64,000 bases of DNA from Streptomyces marincola (lineage in GTDB: Bacteria; Actinomycetota; Actinomycetes; Streptomycetales; Streptomycetaceae), in the NCBI RefSeq assembly GCF_020410765.1, contig NZ_CP084541.1, forward strand, positions 5,572,001-5,636,000, in the 5' to 3' direction. The first letter of the stretch is position 1, and each line of letters begins with the position of its first letter. Positions 12,125 through 19,354 of this stretch are shown piece after piece. The translations under genes and the position numbers were made by a program. Under the pieces are notes generated by a model. It did not search any database, was not told where the DNA came from, and saw only the letters and a program-made list of their open reading frames with translations.

Positions 12125-13051
12125 GTGACTACCCTTGCGCACTCGATGATGACCGCCACCCGCCCCACCGACTCCGGCACCCCCGGTCCCGGAGGTCTCG
12201 ACCGCTACTCCTACGCGGAATCCACCGGCGCCGCCCGCACCACCAACGCCCCCGCCTGGGAGGGCGCCGACACGGACATGGGCCGGGTCGGGCGCCGAGC
12301 GGCGGGCAGCCGCGGGCGCGGGCTGCACGGCCAACTCGTCCAGCAGCTCGGACAGATGATCGTCTCCGGCGACCTCGGCGCGGACCGGCCGCTCGTGCCC
12401 GAGGAGATCGGCCAGCGCTTCGAGGTGTCGCGCACCGTGGTGCGCGAGTCGCTGCGTGTGCTGGAGGCCAAAGGGCTGGTGAGCGCCCGTCCCAACGTCG
12501 GGACGCGCGTGCGGCCGGTAGGCGACTGGAATCTGCTCGACCCCGACATCATCGAGTGGCGGGCCTTCGGGCCGCAGCGCGAGGACCAGCGCCGGGAGCT
12601 GAGCGAGCTGCGGCTCACGATCGAGCCGCTCGCCGCCCGGCTGGCGGCCGGGGACGTGTCCGAGGAGGTGCGCCAGCGCCTCGGCGACATGGTGGACATC
12701 ATGGGCCACGCCCTCGGCCAGGGCGACACCCTGACCTTCTCCCGCGCGGACGCCGAGTTCCACAACCTGATGCTCCAGGCCGCGGGCAACCGCATGCTCG
12801 AACATCTGTCCGGAATCGTCGCCGCGGCCCTCCAGGTGTCCGGAGGGGCGGCCTCCGGCTGCGAGCACCCCACCGAGGCGTCCGTAACGCTGCACCAGCG
12901 CATCCTCGACGCGGTCGCGGCCGGTGAGCCCTGCGCGGCGGAGAACGCGACGCGGCAGCTGCTCTCGGCGGCACCCGAGGCCGCCGCGCCCGCCGGGGGT
13001 CCCGGTGCCGGTGGGGCCGACCACGTGGTCCCCGCGCCACGCGAACACTGA
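12125..13051 (+). CDS. FadR/GntR-family transcriptional regulator
   Basis: The 308-residue protein has a GntR-type winged helix (about residues 75-135, with EEIGQRFEVSRTVVRESLRV as the recognition region) and a C-terminal FCD ligand-binding domain. Metal- or ligand-binding residues of FCD are suggested by ADAEFHNLMLQAAGN and the His in SVTLHQRILDAV. The first 60 residues are a poorly conserved, Ser/Thr/Ala-rich extension. The start is the GTG giving VTTLAHSMMTATR. A strong AAAGGAGG lies unusually close to it, with only 1 nt between, and an ATG seven codons later is the alternative. The gene stands directly upstream of hrdB, an arrangement familiar from other streptomycetes. The ligand is unknown. 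Confidence 0.88.
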   Translation: MTTLAHSMMTATRPTDSGTPGPGGLDRYSYAESTGAARTTNAPAWEGADTDMGRVGRRAAGSRGRGLHGQLVQQLGQMIVSGDLGADRPLVPEEIGQRFEVSRTVVRESLRVLEAKGLVSARPNVGTRVRPVGDWNLLDPDIIEWRAFGPQREDQRRELSELRLTIEPLAARLAAGDVSEEVRQRLGDMVDIMGHALGQGDTLTFSRADAEFHNLMLQAAGNRMLEHLSGIVAAALQVSGGAASGCEHPTEASVTLHQRILDAVAAGEPCAAENATRQLLSAAPEAAAPAGGPGAGGADHVVPAPREH

Positions 13052-13357
13052 CGCGAACGCGGAAGCGAGGACTGAATCGGTACGCGTCGAGGTGTCGTCG
13101 GCCCTGATCCGGGCAGGGGTCCGGCGACGCGTCCGCTCGGGCCCGCTACCCTCGGGCGTGCGGTGTGACTCGGGACACGCGAAAGCTGCGTAACGCTTCG
13201 GGGAGCAGCGCGATGAATCAAGAGGTGGCAGCAGCGGAGGGACCGTCGGTCCGCCGCCGCTCCGCCACCGCCGTCGGCTCACCCCTGCCGTCGGTCACCG
13301 GTTCCGTCCGTCGCGGGCGGTCCTGATGCCGTTCCCAGAGTTTCCGAGAGGTTGTTC
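13052..13357 (+). other. hrdB upstream region
   Basis: This 306-nt stretch between the FadR-type gene and hrdB holds an 8-bp inverted repeat (13082-13089 with 13125-13132), a -10-like TACCCT near 13148, and a 37-codon open frame (13213-13326) with a plausible ribosome binding site. I cannot assign the hrdB promoter with certainty; in Streptomyces coelicolor hrdB is transcribed with the help of the sigma factor ShbA, so a non-standard promoter is expected. Confidence 0.5.
13213..13326 (+). CDS. Possible 37-residue leader ORF upstream of hrdB
   Basis: An ATG preceded by GGGGAG at 6-7 nt spacing opens a frame that begins [20 protein letters not shown] and ends at a TGA 31 nt before the hrdB start. 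The product is basic in its middle and end (six Arg in the last 25 residues) and rich in Ser and Val. It has no recognised relatives that I can name. It could be a regulatory upstream ORF whose translation affects hrdB, or a chance frame: GC-rich DNA yields many such frames. The well-placed ribosome binding site is the main reason to list it. Confidence 0.3.
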   Translation: MNQEVAAAEGPSVRRRSATAVGSPLPSVTGSVRRGRS

Positions 13358-14983
13358 GTGTCGGCCAGCACTTCCCGTACTCTCCCCGCAGAGATCGCCG
13401 AGTCAAATTCTGTGATGGCGCTCATCGAACGGGGAAAGGCCGAGGGGCAGATCGCCGGCGACGATGTGCGCCGGGCCTTCGAGGCTGACCAGATCCCGTC
13501 AACCCAGTGGAAGAACGTTCTGCGCAGCCTCAACCAGATCCTCGACGAGGAGGGCGTGACGCTGATGGTGAGTGCCGCCGAGGCGCCCAAGCGCACCCGG
13601 AAGAGTGTCGCCGCGAAGACCACGGCCAAGCGGACCGCGACCAAGACGGTCGCGGCGAAGACCACGCCTGCCAAGAAGGCGACAGCCATGGCCCGCCCCG
13701 AGGAGCCCGCCGAGTCCGGGTCCGTCGGGTCGGCCGGCGGTGCGGGCGGCTCCGGGGCGGTCGCCAAGAAGGCCGCGGCCAAGAAGCCGGTCGCCAAGAA
13801 GGCTCCCGCGAAGAAGGCCGTGGCCAAGAAGGCCCCCGCGAAGAAGGCCGCCGTCGCCAAGAAGACGGACGCGGCCAAGGGGACGGAGCCCAAGAAGGAG
13901 ATCGTCGACGAGTTCCTTGAGGGCGAGGAAGAGGTCCTTGAGGAGCCGGCGGAGCGCGCCGTTCGCGGCGCCGCGCCCGGCGAGGGCCCGGACGGCAAGC
14001 CCGAGAACGAGGGCTTCGTCCTCTCCGACGAGGACGAGGACGACGCGCCGGCGCAGCAGGTGGCCGCCGCAGGTGCCACGGCCGACCCGGTCAAGGACTA
14101 CCTCAAGCAGATCGGCAAGGTTCCGCTGCTCAACGCGGAGCAGGAGGTCGAGCTGGCCAAGCGCATCGAGGCCGGCCTCTTCGCCGAGGACAAGCTGGCC
14201 AGCTCGGACAAGACCGCCCCCAAGCTGCGGCGCGAGCTGGAGATCATCTCCGAGGACGGCCGGCGCGCCAAGAACCACCTGCTGGAGGCCAACCTCCGGC
14301 TGGTCGTCTCCCTGGCCAAGCGCTACACGGGCCGCGGGATGCTGTTCCTCGACCTGATCCAGGAGGGCAACCTCGGTCTGATCCGGGCGGTCGAGAAGTT
14401 CGACTACACCAAGGGGTACAAGTTCTCGACGTACGCCACCTGGTGGATCCGGCAGGCGATCACGCGGGCGATGGCCGACCAGGCGCGTACCATCCGCATC
14501 CCCGTGCACATGGTCGAGGTCATCAACAAGCTCGCCCGGGTGCAGCGCCAGATGCTCCAGGACCTCGGGCGCGAGCCCACCCCGGAGGAGCTGGCCAAGG
14601 AGCTGGACATGACCCCGGAGAAGGTGGTCGAGGTCCAGAAGTACGGCCGCGAGCCGATCTCCCTGCACACGCCGCTCGGCGAGGACGGCGACAGCGAGTT
14701 CGGCGACCTGATCGAGGACTCGGAGGCCGTGGTTCCCGCGGACGCCGTGAGCTTCACCCTGCTCCAGGAGCAGTTGCACTCCGTGCTCGACACGCTCAGT
14801 GAGCGTGAGGCCGGTGTGGTCTCGATGCGCTTCGGTCTCACCGACGGCCAGCCCAAGACCTTGGACGAGATCGGCAAGGTCTACGGCGTGACGCGAGAGC
14901 GCATCCGGCAGATCGAGTCCAAGACGATGTCGAAGCTCCGCCACCCGTCCCGCTCGCAGGTCCTGCGGGACTACCTGGACTGA
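13358..14983 (+). CDS. hrdB: Principal RNA polymerase sigma factor HrdB
   Basis: This is the essential group 1 sigma-70 factor of streptomycetes, 541 residues from the GTG giving [16 protein letters not shown]. That start has AGAGG 6 nt upstream; a TTG two codons earlier is less well spaced. After a region 1.1-like domain (residues 1-70) comes a lysine/alanine-rich stretch of KKA-type repeats (about 75-190), then an acidic segment ending [15 protein letters not shown]. Region 1.2 is [16 protein letters not shown]. Region 2 contains [20 protein letters not shown] and [19 protein letters not shown], which bind core enzyme and the -10 element. Region 4 ends with [20 protein letters not shown] for -35 recognition. 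A strong hairpin follows. Confidence 0.98.
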   Translation: MSASTSRTLPAEIAESNSVMALIERGKAEGQIAGDDVRRAFEADQIPSTQWKNVLRSLNQILDEEGVTLMVSAAEAPKRTRKSVAAKTTAKRTATKTVAAKTTPAKKATAMARPEEPAESGSVGSAGGAGGSGAVAKKAAAKKPVAKKAPAKKAVAKKAPAKKAAVAKKTDAAKGTEPKKEIVDEFLEGEEEVLEEPAERAVRGAAPGEGPDGKPENEGFVLSDEDEDDAPAQQVAAAGATADPVKDYLKQIGKVPLLNAEQEVELAKRIEAGLFAEDKLASSDKTAPKLRRELEIISEDGRRAKNHLLEANLRLVVSLAKRYTGRGMLFLDLIQEGNLGLIRAVEKFDYTKGYKFSTYATWWIRQAITRAMADQARTIRIPVHMVEVINKLARVQRQMLQDLGREPTPEELAKELDMTPEKVVEVQKYGREPISLHTPLGEDGDSEFGDLIEDSEAVVPADAVSFTLLQEQLHSVLDTLSEREAGVVSMRFGLTDGQPKTLDEIGKVYGVTRERIRQIESKTMSKLRHPSRSQVLRDYLD

Positions 14984-15004
14984 GGCCCGGCCGCCGGCCG
15001 GACG

Positions 15005-15051
15005 ACGGCCGCGGCGCGCACCCGGAGACCCCGGACGCGCGCCGCGGCCGT
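15005..15051 (+). terminator. hrdB terminator hairpin
   Basis: A perfect 15-bp inverted repeat (arms 15005-15019 and 15037-15051) with a 17-nt loop begins 22 nt after the hrdB stop codon. Confidence 0.75.
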
Positions 15052-15240
15052 TCGCGCGTTGTGGCCCGGGTCGCCCCCGCCCGTGGCCGTCACCCGCCGC
15101 GGCGGGGCCGCACGGGTGACGCGGCCGGCCGGCGGAACGCGGTGGGGGCCGGAGCCGCGAGCGCCACGGGGGCGGCGGGCCGCAAGGAAGGGTCGGGGGC
15201 GAGGGCCGTAGCGGCGGCCAAGGCCCCCGCACACGGCGAA

Positions 15241-15276
15241 GGGCGGGCACCCCGGGTATGCCCGGGGCGCCCGCCC
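15241..15276. terminator. Bidirectional hairpin terminator
   Basis: Nested inverted repeats pair 15241-15248 with 15269-15276 and 15250-15256 with 15261-15267, giving a 15-bp stem with one A-C mismatch and a TATG loop. It lies between the convergent hrdB and DUF7455 genes, so it may serve both. Confidence 0.75.
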
Positions 15277-15337
15277 GCTGTCCGGCGCGGTTGCCGGACC
15301 CAGCCCGTCGGCCGGTGGCCGGACGCGAGACGTCAGG

Positions 15338-15568
15338 TCAGCGTTCGCCGTCGTGTGCGGTCGAGGGAGTCGCGGTCAGCTTCTCCGTCTCGTCCTGTAT
15401 CTCCGCAGCGATCTTCTTGAGCTCCGGCTCGAACTTACGGCCGTGGTGGGCGCAGAACAGCAGCTCTCCGCCGCTGATGAGGACCACGCGGAGATACGCC
15501 TGGGCACCACAGCGGTCGCAGCGGTCCCCAGCCGTCAGCGGGCTCGCGGGGGTCAGAACAGTAGTCAC
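15338..15568 (-). CDS. DUF7455 family small zinc-ribbon-like protein
   Basis: The 76-residue product matches a small actinobacterial family of unknown function usually found next to the principal sigma gene. Cys and His residues in GDRCDRCGAQAYLRVVL and LLFCAHHGRKFEPEL form a CxxC...CxxH pattern that probably binds zinc. The C-terminal 25 residues are a charged helix. Translation starts at GTG with GAAGAGG 5-6 nt upstream. It converges with hrdB and diverges from parE across a 423-nt region. A role in transcription or RNA metabolism would be a guess based only on location and the zinc-ribbon look. Confidence 0.82.
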   Translation of the reverse strand: MTTVLTPASPLTAGDRCDRCGAQAYLRVVLISGGELLFCAHHGRKFEPELKKIAAEIQDETEKLTATPSTAHDGER

Positions 15569-15991
15569 GTCGCCTCTTCTCTAGCTCGACGAGCTGTCGT
15601 ACCAGGGACAACATCCAACCAGGCCGAGAACGTTCCCGCTCGCGGCTTCCCGATGAAAAAAATCTTCCGGGATGGCCGAACGCTGCCGGTTGGCGGCGAA
15701 TGAGCCGTATTGCGGTCGTTGTTTGGTGTATCCGTTGTCTGGTGGTCTTATTCCGGCTACCTCGGCGTATCCGGGGTCGGCCCTTCGTTCAGGAGGACGT
15801 GCCCGAACCCTAAATGGTTCATGCCTCGAAGGGAACGTGATGTACACGTCACCCCCTCACATTATCGAACGTGTGAGCGACCCTGAGCTACCCTGATACG
15901 GCCTGGGGAGCTGCACAACCGCTCTACAAGGCCCCGGTACCCTCTGAGCGGCACTACGCCACCGAACAGGATTCAGCGAGGAGCGAACTGC
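15569..15991. other. Divergent intergenic region upstream of parE and DUF7455
   Basis: This 423-nt region is visibly lower in GC than its surroundings, especially 15650-15880. It includes an inverted repeat (15856-15877) and two TACCCT hexamers (15889-15894 and near 15939) that could be -10 elements for parE. An open frame at 15672-15896 has unusual composition and no ribosome binding site worth crediting, so I do not call a gene. Confidence 0.5.
15856..15877. repeat. Inverted repeat upstream of parE
   Basis: CTCACA and TGTGAG (15856-15861 and 15872-15877) form a 6-bp inverted repeat with a 10-nt A/T-rich spacer. It sits just upstream of a TACCCT hexamer, where a regulator could act. Confidence 0.4.
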
Positions 15992-18109
15992 GTGACCGCC
16001 GACACGTCCGTGCCATCCACCGCACTGCTGACCGGAGCCGACCCCGGCGGCAACTACACCGCGCGGCACCTGCTGGTCCTTGAGGGGCTTGAGGCGGTGC
16101 GCAAGCGCCCCGGCATGTACATCGGCTCCACGGACAGTCGCGGACTGATGCACTGCCTGTGGGAGATCATCGACAACTCGGTCGACGAGGCCCTGGGCGG
16201 CCACTGCGACCGCATCGAGGTCTTCCTGCACACGGACGGTTCTGTGGAGGTCCGGGACAACGGACGCGGCATCCCCGTGGACATCGAGCCGAAGACCGGC
16301 CTGTCCGGCGTCGAGGTCGTCATGACCAAGCTCCACGCGGGGGGGAAGTTCGGCGGCGGTTCCTACGCGGCGTCCGGCGGCCTGCACGGCGTGGGCGCCT
16401 CGGTGGTGAACGCGCTCTCCGCGCGCCTGGATGTCGAGGTCGACCGCGGCGGCCACACGAACGCGATCAGCTTCCGGCGCGGGACACCCGGCATCTTCAC
16501 CGAATCGGGTCCCGAGGCGCCGTTCGACCCGGGCAGCGGCCTGCTGAAGGGCAAGAAGATCCCCAAGAACCGCACGGGCACGCGCGTGCGGTACTGGGCG
16601 GACCGGCAGATCTTCCTGAAGGACGCCAAGCTCTCGCTGGAGAACCTGCACGCCCGCGCGCGGCAGACGGCGTTCCTCGTGCCAGGACTCACCATCACCG
16701 TGCGTGACGAACGGGAGCTGGACGGGGCGGAGCACTCGGAAGAGGTGTTCCACTACGACGGCGGCATCAGCGAATTCTGCGAGTACCTCGCGCCCGACAA
16801 GCCGGTGTGCGACGTGCTGCGCCTGACCGGCGGCGGGACGTTCAAGGAGACCGTGCCGGTCCTGGACGACCGCGGGCACATGATCCCCACCGAGGTGCGC
16901 CGGGAGCTTGAGGTCGACGTCGCCCTGCGCTGGGGCACGGGCTACGACACGACGCTCAAGTCGTTCGTCAACATCATCGCCACCCCCAAGGGCGGCACCC
17001 ACGTGACCGGTTTCGAGCGGGCGGTCCGGGCCACGCTGAACGACGTCCTGCGCGCGTCGAAGCTGCTGCGCGTCGCGGAGGAGGACGTCATGAAGGACGA
17101 CGTCCTCGAAGGGCTGACGGCCGTGGTGACGGTGCGCCTGGCCGAGCCGCAGTTCGAGGGGCAGACCAAGGAGGTGCTCGGCACATCGGCGGCCACCCGG
17201 ATCGTGGCCGCCGTGGTCGCCAAGGAGCTGAAGGCCTTCCTGACCTCGACGAAGCGCGACGCGAAGCAGCAGGCTCGCGCCGTTCTCGACAAGGTCGTGG
17301 CGGCGGCGAGGACCAGGATCGCGGCCCGCCAGCACAAGGAGGCGCAGCGCAGGAAGACGGCGCTTGAGTCCTCCGCGCTCCCCGCCAAGCTGGCGGACTG
17401 CCGCAGCGACGACGTGGACCGCAGCGAACTGTTCATCGTCGAGGGCGACAGCGCGCTCGGAACGGCCAAGCTCGCGCGGAACTCGGAGTTCCAGGCGCTG
17501 CTGCCGATCCGAGGGAAGATTCTCAACGTTCAGAAGTCGTCGGTCTCCGACATGCTCAAGAACGCCGAGTGCGGCGCGATCATCCAGGTGATAGGAGCCG
17601 GGTCGGGGCGGACGTTCGACATCGACCAGGCGCGCTACGGGCGCGTGATCTTCCTGGCCGACGCGGACGTGGACGGGGCGCACATCCGCTGCCTGCTGCT
17701 GACCCTCTTCCAGCGCTACATGCGGCCCATGGTCGAGCAGGGACGCGTCTTCTCCGCGGTCCCGCCGCTGCACCGCATCGAGCTGAGCAACCCGAAGCGG
17801 GGGCAGGAGAAGTACCTGTACACCTACTCGGACAACGAGCTGCGCGAGACCCTGCTCGACCTCAACCGCAGAGGGGTGCGGTACAAGGAGTCGATCCAGC
17901 GGTACAAGGGGCTCGGCGAGATGGACGCGGACCAGCTGGCCGAGACCACCATGGACCCGCGCCGGCGCACGCTGCGGCGCATCAACATCAGTGATCTGGA
18001 GGCCGCGGAGGAGGCGTTCAGCCTGCTGATGGGCAACGAGGTCGCGCCGCGCCGCGAGTTCATCACCAGCTCGGCCGCGACGCTCGACCGTTCGCGCATC
18101 GACACCTGA
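15992..18109 (+). CDS. parE: DNA topoisomerase IV subunit B (GyrB-type ATPase)
   Basis: The 705-residue protein is the ATPase subunit of the type II topoisomerase that decatenates chromosomes. The GHKL ATP site is visible in EIIDNSVDEALGG and VRDNGRGIPV, with the lid loop ASGGLHGVGASVVNALS. The TOPRIM domain has FIVEGDSALGTAKLARN and the metal-binding DADVDGAHI. The C-terminus contains RYKGLGEMDADQLAETTMDP, shared by GyrB and ParE. Assignment as ParE rather than GyrB rests on context: it neighbours hrdB, and a GyrA/ParC-type subunit lies nearby, whereas gyrAB sits near the origin. The start is a GTG with GAGGAG upstream. It presumably pairs with the ParC encoded at 19355-21808. Confidence 0.93.
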   Translation: MTADTSVPSTALLTGADPGGNYTARHLLVLEGLEAVRKRPGMYIGSTDSRGLMHCLWEIIDNSVDEALGGHCDRIEVFLHTDGSVEVRDNGRGIPVDIEPKTGLSGVEVVMTKLHAGGKFGGGSYAASGGLHGVGASVVNALSARLDVEVDRGGHTNAISFRRGTPGIFTESGPEAPFDPGSGLLKGKKIPKNRTGTRVRYWADRQIFLKDAKLSLENLHARARQTAFLVPGLTITVRDERELDGAEHSEEVFHYDGGISEFCEYLAPDKPVCDVLRLTGGGTFKETVPVLDDRGHMIPTEVRRELEVDVALRWGTGYDTTLKSFVNIIATPKGGTHVTGFERAVRATLNDVLRASKLLRVAEEDVMKDDVLEGLTAVVTVRLAEPQFEGQTKEVLGTSAATRIVAAVVAKELKAFLTSTKRDAKQQARAVLDKVVAAARTRIAARQHKEAQRRKTALESSALPAKLADCRSDDVDRSELFIVEGDSALGTAKLARNSEFQALLPIRGKILNVQKSSVSDMLKNAECGAIIQVIGAGSGRTFDIDQARYGRVIFLADADVDGAHIRCLLLTLFQRYMRPMVEQGRVFSAVPPLHRIELSNPKRGQEKYLYTYSDNELRETLLDLNRRGVRYKESIQRYKGLGEMDADQLAETTMDPRRRTLRRINISDLEAAEEAFSLLMGNEVAPRREFITSSAATLDRSRIDT

Positions 18110-18202
18110 CACGGCGGCGGGCCGGGCCCGCGGCCCGGACGGACCGCTGCCCGGCCGGAGTTCGCCGCGCGGGTCGGCCACCGGCCCCGCGCCGCCGTGT
18201 CA
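18107..18202 (+). terminator. Long-armed hairpin after parE
   Basis: A perfect 13-bp inverted repeat pairs 18107-18119, which starts with the parE stop codon, with 18190-18202. The intervening GC-rich sequence can form internal stems. It ends 12 nt before the -10 hexamer of the CobW gene. Confidence 0.5.
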
Positions 18203-18226
18203 CCGGCTGCGACTATCGTGAGCCGC

Positions 18227-19339
18227 ATGCCGAACAGCAGGATCCCGGTCCTCGTCCTCGCCGGCTTCCTCGGGGCGGGGAAGACCACGTTGCTCAACCA
18301 CCTCCTGAGGAACCGCGAGGGCGTGCGGATCGGCGCCGTCGTCAACGACTTCGGCAGCATCCCCGTGGACGCGATGACGGTGGCGGGCCAGGTCGACGCC
18401 ATGGCCTCCTTCGGCAACGGCTGCCTGTGCTGCGCCGTCGACACCGAGGACCTGGACGCGGCACTCGACGCCCTGGCCCGGCCGGGCGCCGGCATCGACC
18501 TCATCGTCGTGGAGGCGAGCGGCCTGGCCGAGCCGCCGTCGCTGGTCCGGATGATCCTCGCCAGTGACAACCGCCGCGTCGTCTACGGCGGCCTGGTGCA
18601 GGTCGTCGACGCGGCAGAGCCGCAGCACGCCCGCCACCTCGGTGTCGCCGACCTCGTCGTGCTGAACAAGGCCGACCGCGTGCCGCCGGGGGCGCTCGAC
18701 GCGCTGACGGAGGAGCTGCGGGCCCGGGCCGCGGGCGCGCCCGTCGTCCCGGCGGCGCACGGGCGGATCGACCCGCGCCTGCTGTTCGACGGGGACGCGG
18801 GCCCGGGCGGGCGCCCGGGACCCAGGCAGCTGTCCTTCGCCGACCTGGCCGCCGCCGAGGAGGAGACGCACGGGCGGCACCCGCACACCGGGTACGAGAG
18901 CGTCTCGTTCCGCACGGAGGCGCCGCTGGCGCCGCGGCGGCTGATGGCGTTCCTCGACTCCAGGCCGGAAGGGCTCTACCGGATCAAGGGCTTCGTCTCC
19001 TTCGGGACGGAGCGCTTCGGCGTGCACGCCGTCGGGCGCTTCCTGCGCTTCTACCCCGCCGAGGCCGGGCAGGGCGCGGAACTGGTGCTGATCGGCTCGG
19101 GTCTCGACACCGCCGCCCTGCACCGCGAGCTGGCCGCCTGCGTCGCCACCGGGCCCGCGGCCGAGGAGGACCTGTGGGAGGTCCTGCGCTACGTGGACGA
19201 CCCGGACGACGTCACCGCGGAGGCGGAGGCGGAGGCAGAGGCAGAGGCGGACGGGGCGCGGGAGGGCGCACGCGACCGCGCGCGCTCCGGCGCGCCGGAC
19301 GGCGCCGGTGGCCTCACCGGCGCCGTCTCCCCGGGCTGA
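18227..19339 (+). CDS. CobW/COG0523-family GTP-binding protein
   Basis: The 370-residue product is a G3E GTPase of the CobW family, which are mostly metal chaperones or metal-insertase helpers. Walker A is GFLGAGKTTLL near residue 13. The metal-binding motif is present as GNGCLCCAV (GCxCC form), and NKAD gives guanine specificity. The C-terminal CobW domain covers about residues 225-320. The tail has a run of Glu-Ala dipeptides followed by an Arg/Gly/Ala stretch, with no His-rich metal loop. The start ATG lies 7 nt after a -10-like TATCGT, suggesting a leaderless transcript. It converges with parC, 15 nt apart. No Zur site or zinc gene is nearby, so the metal is unknown. Confidence 0.87.
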   Translation: MPNSRIPVLVLAGFLGAGKTTLLNHLLRNREGVRIGAVVNDFGSIPVDAMTVAGQVDAMASFGNGCLCCAVDTEDLDAALDALARPGAGIDLIVVEASGLAEPPSLVRMILASDNRRVVYGGLVQVVDAAEPQHARHLGVADLVVLNKADRVPPGALDALTEELRARAAGAPVVPAAHGRIDPRLLFDGDAGPGGRPGPRQLSFADLAAAEEETHGRHPHTGYESVSFRTEAPLAPRRLMAFLDSRPEGLYRIKGFVSFGTERFGVHAVGRFLRFYPAEAGQGAELVLIGSGLDTAALHRELAACVATGPAAEEDLWEVLRYVDDPDDVTAEAEAEAEAEADGAREGARDRARSGAPDGAGGLTGAVSPG

Positions 19340-19354
19340 CCGCCCGGGCCCGGG

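Larger units (their letters stand above)
14984..15337. other. Convergent intergenic region between hrdB and DUF7455
   Basis: This 354-nt, extremely GC-rich gap contains two long hairpins (15005-15051 and 15241-15276) and otherwise low-complexity Gly/Ala/Arg-type sequence. I see no gene in it. Confidence 0.6.

Noticed and set aside
15672..15896. 74-residue open frame upstream of parE
   Set aside because: Amino acid composition is unlike other proteins here and it spans the probable parE promoter region; there is no recognisable domain.
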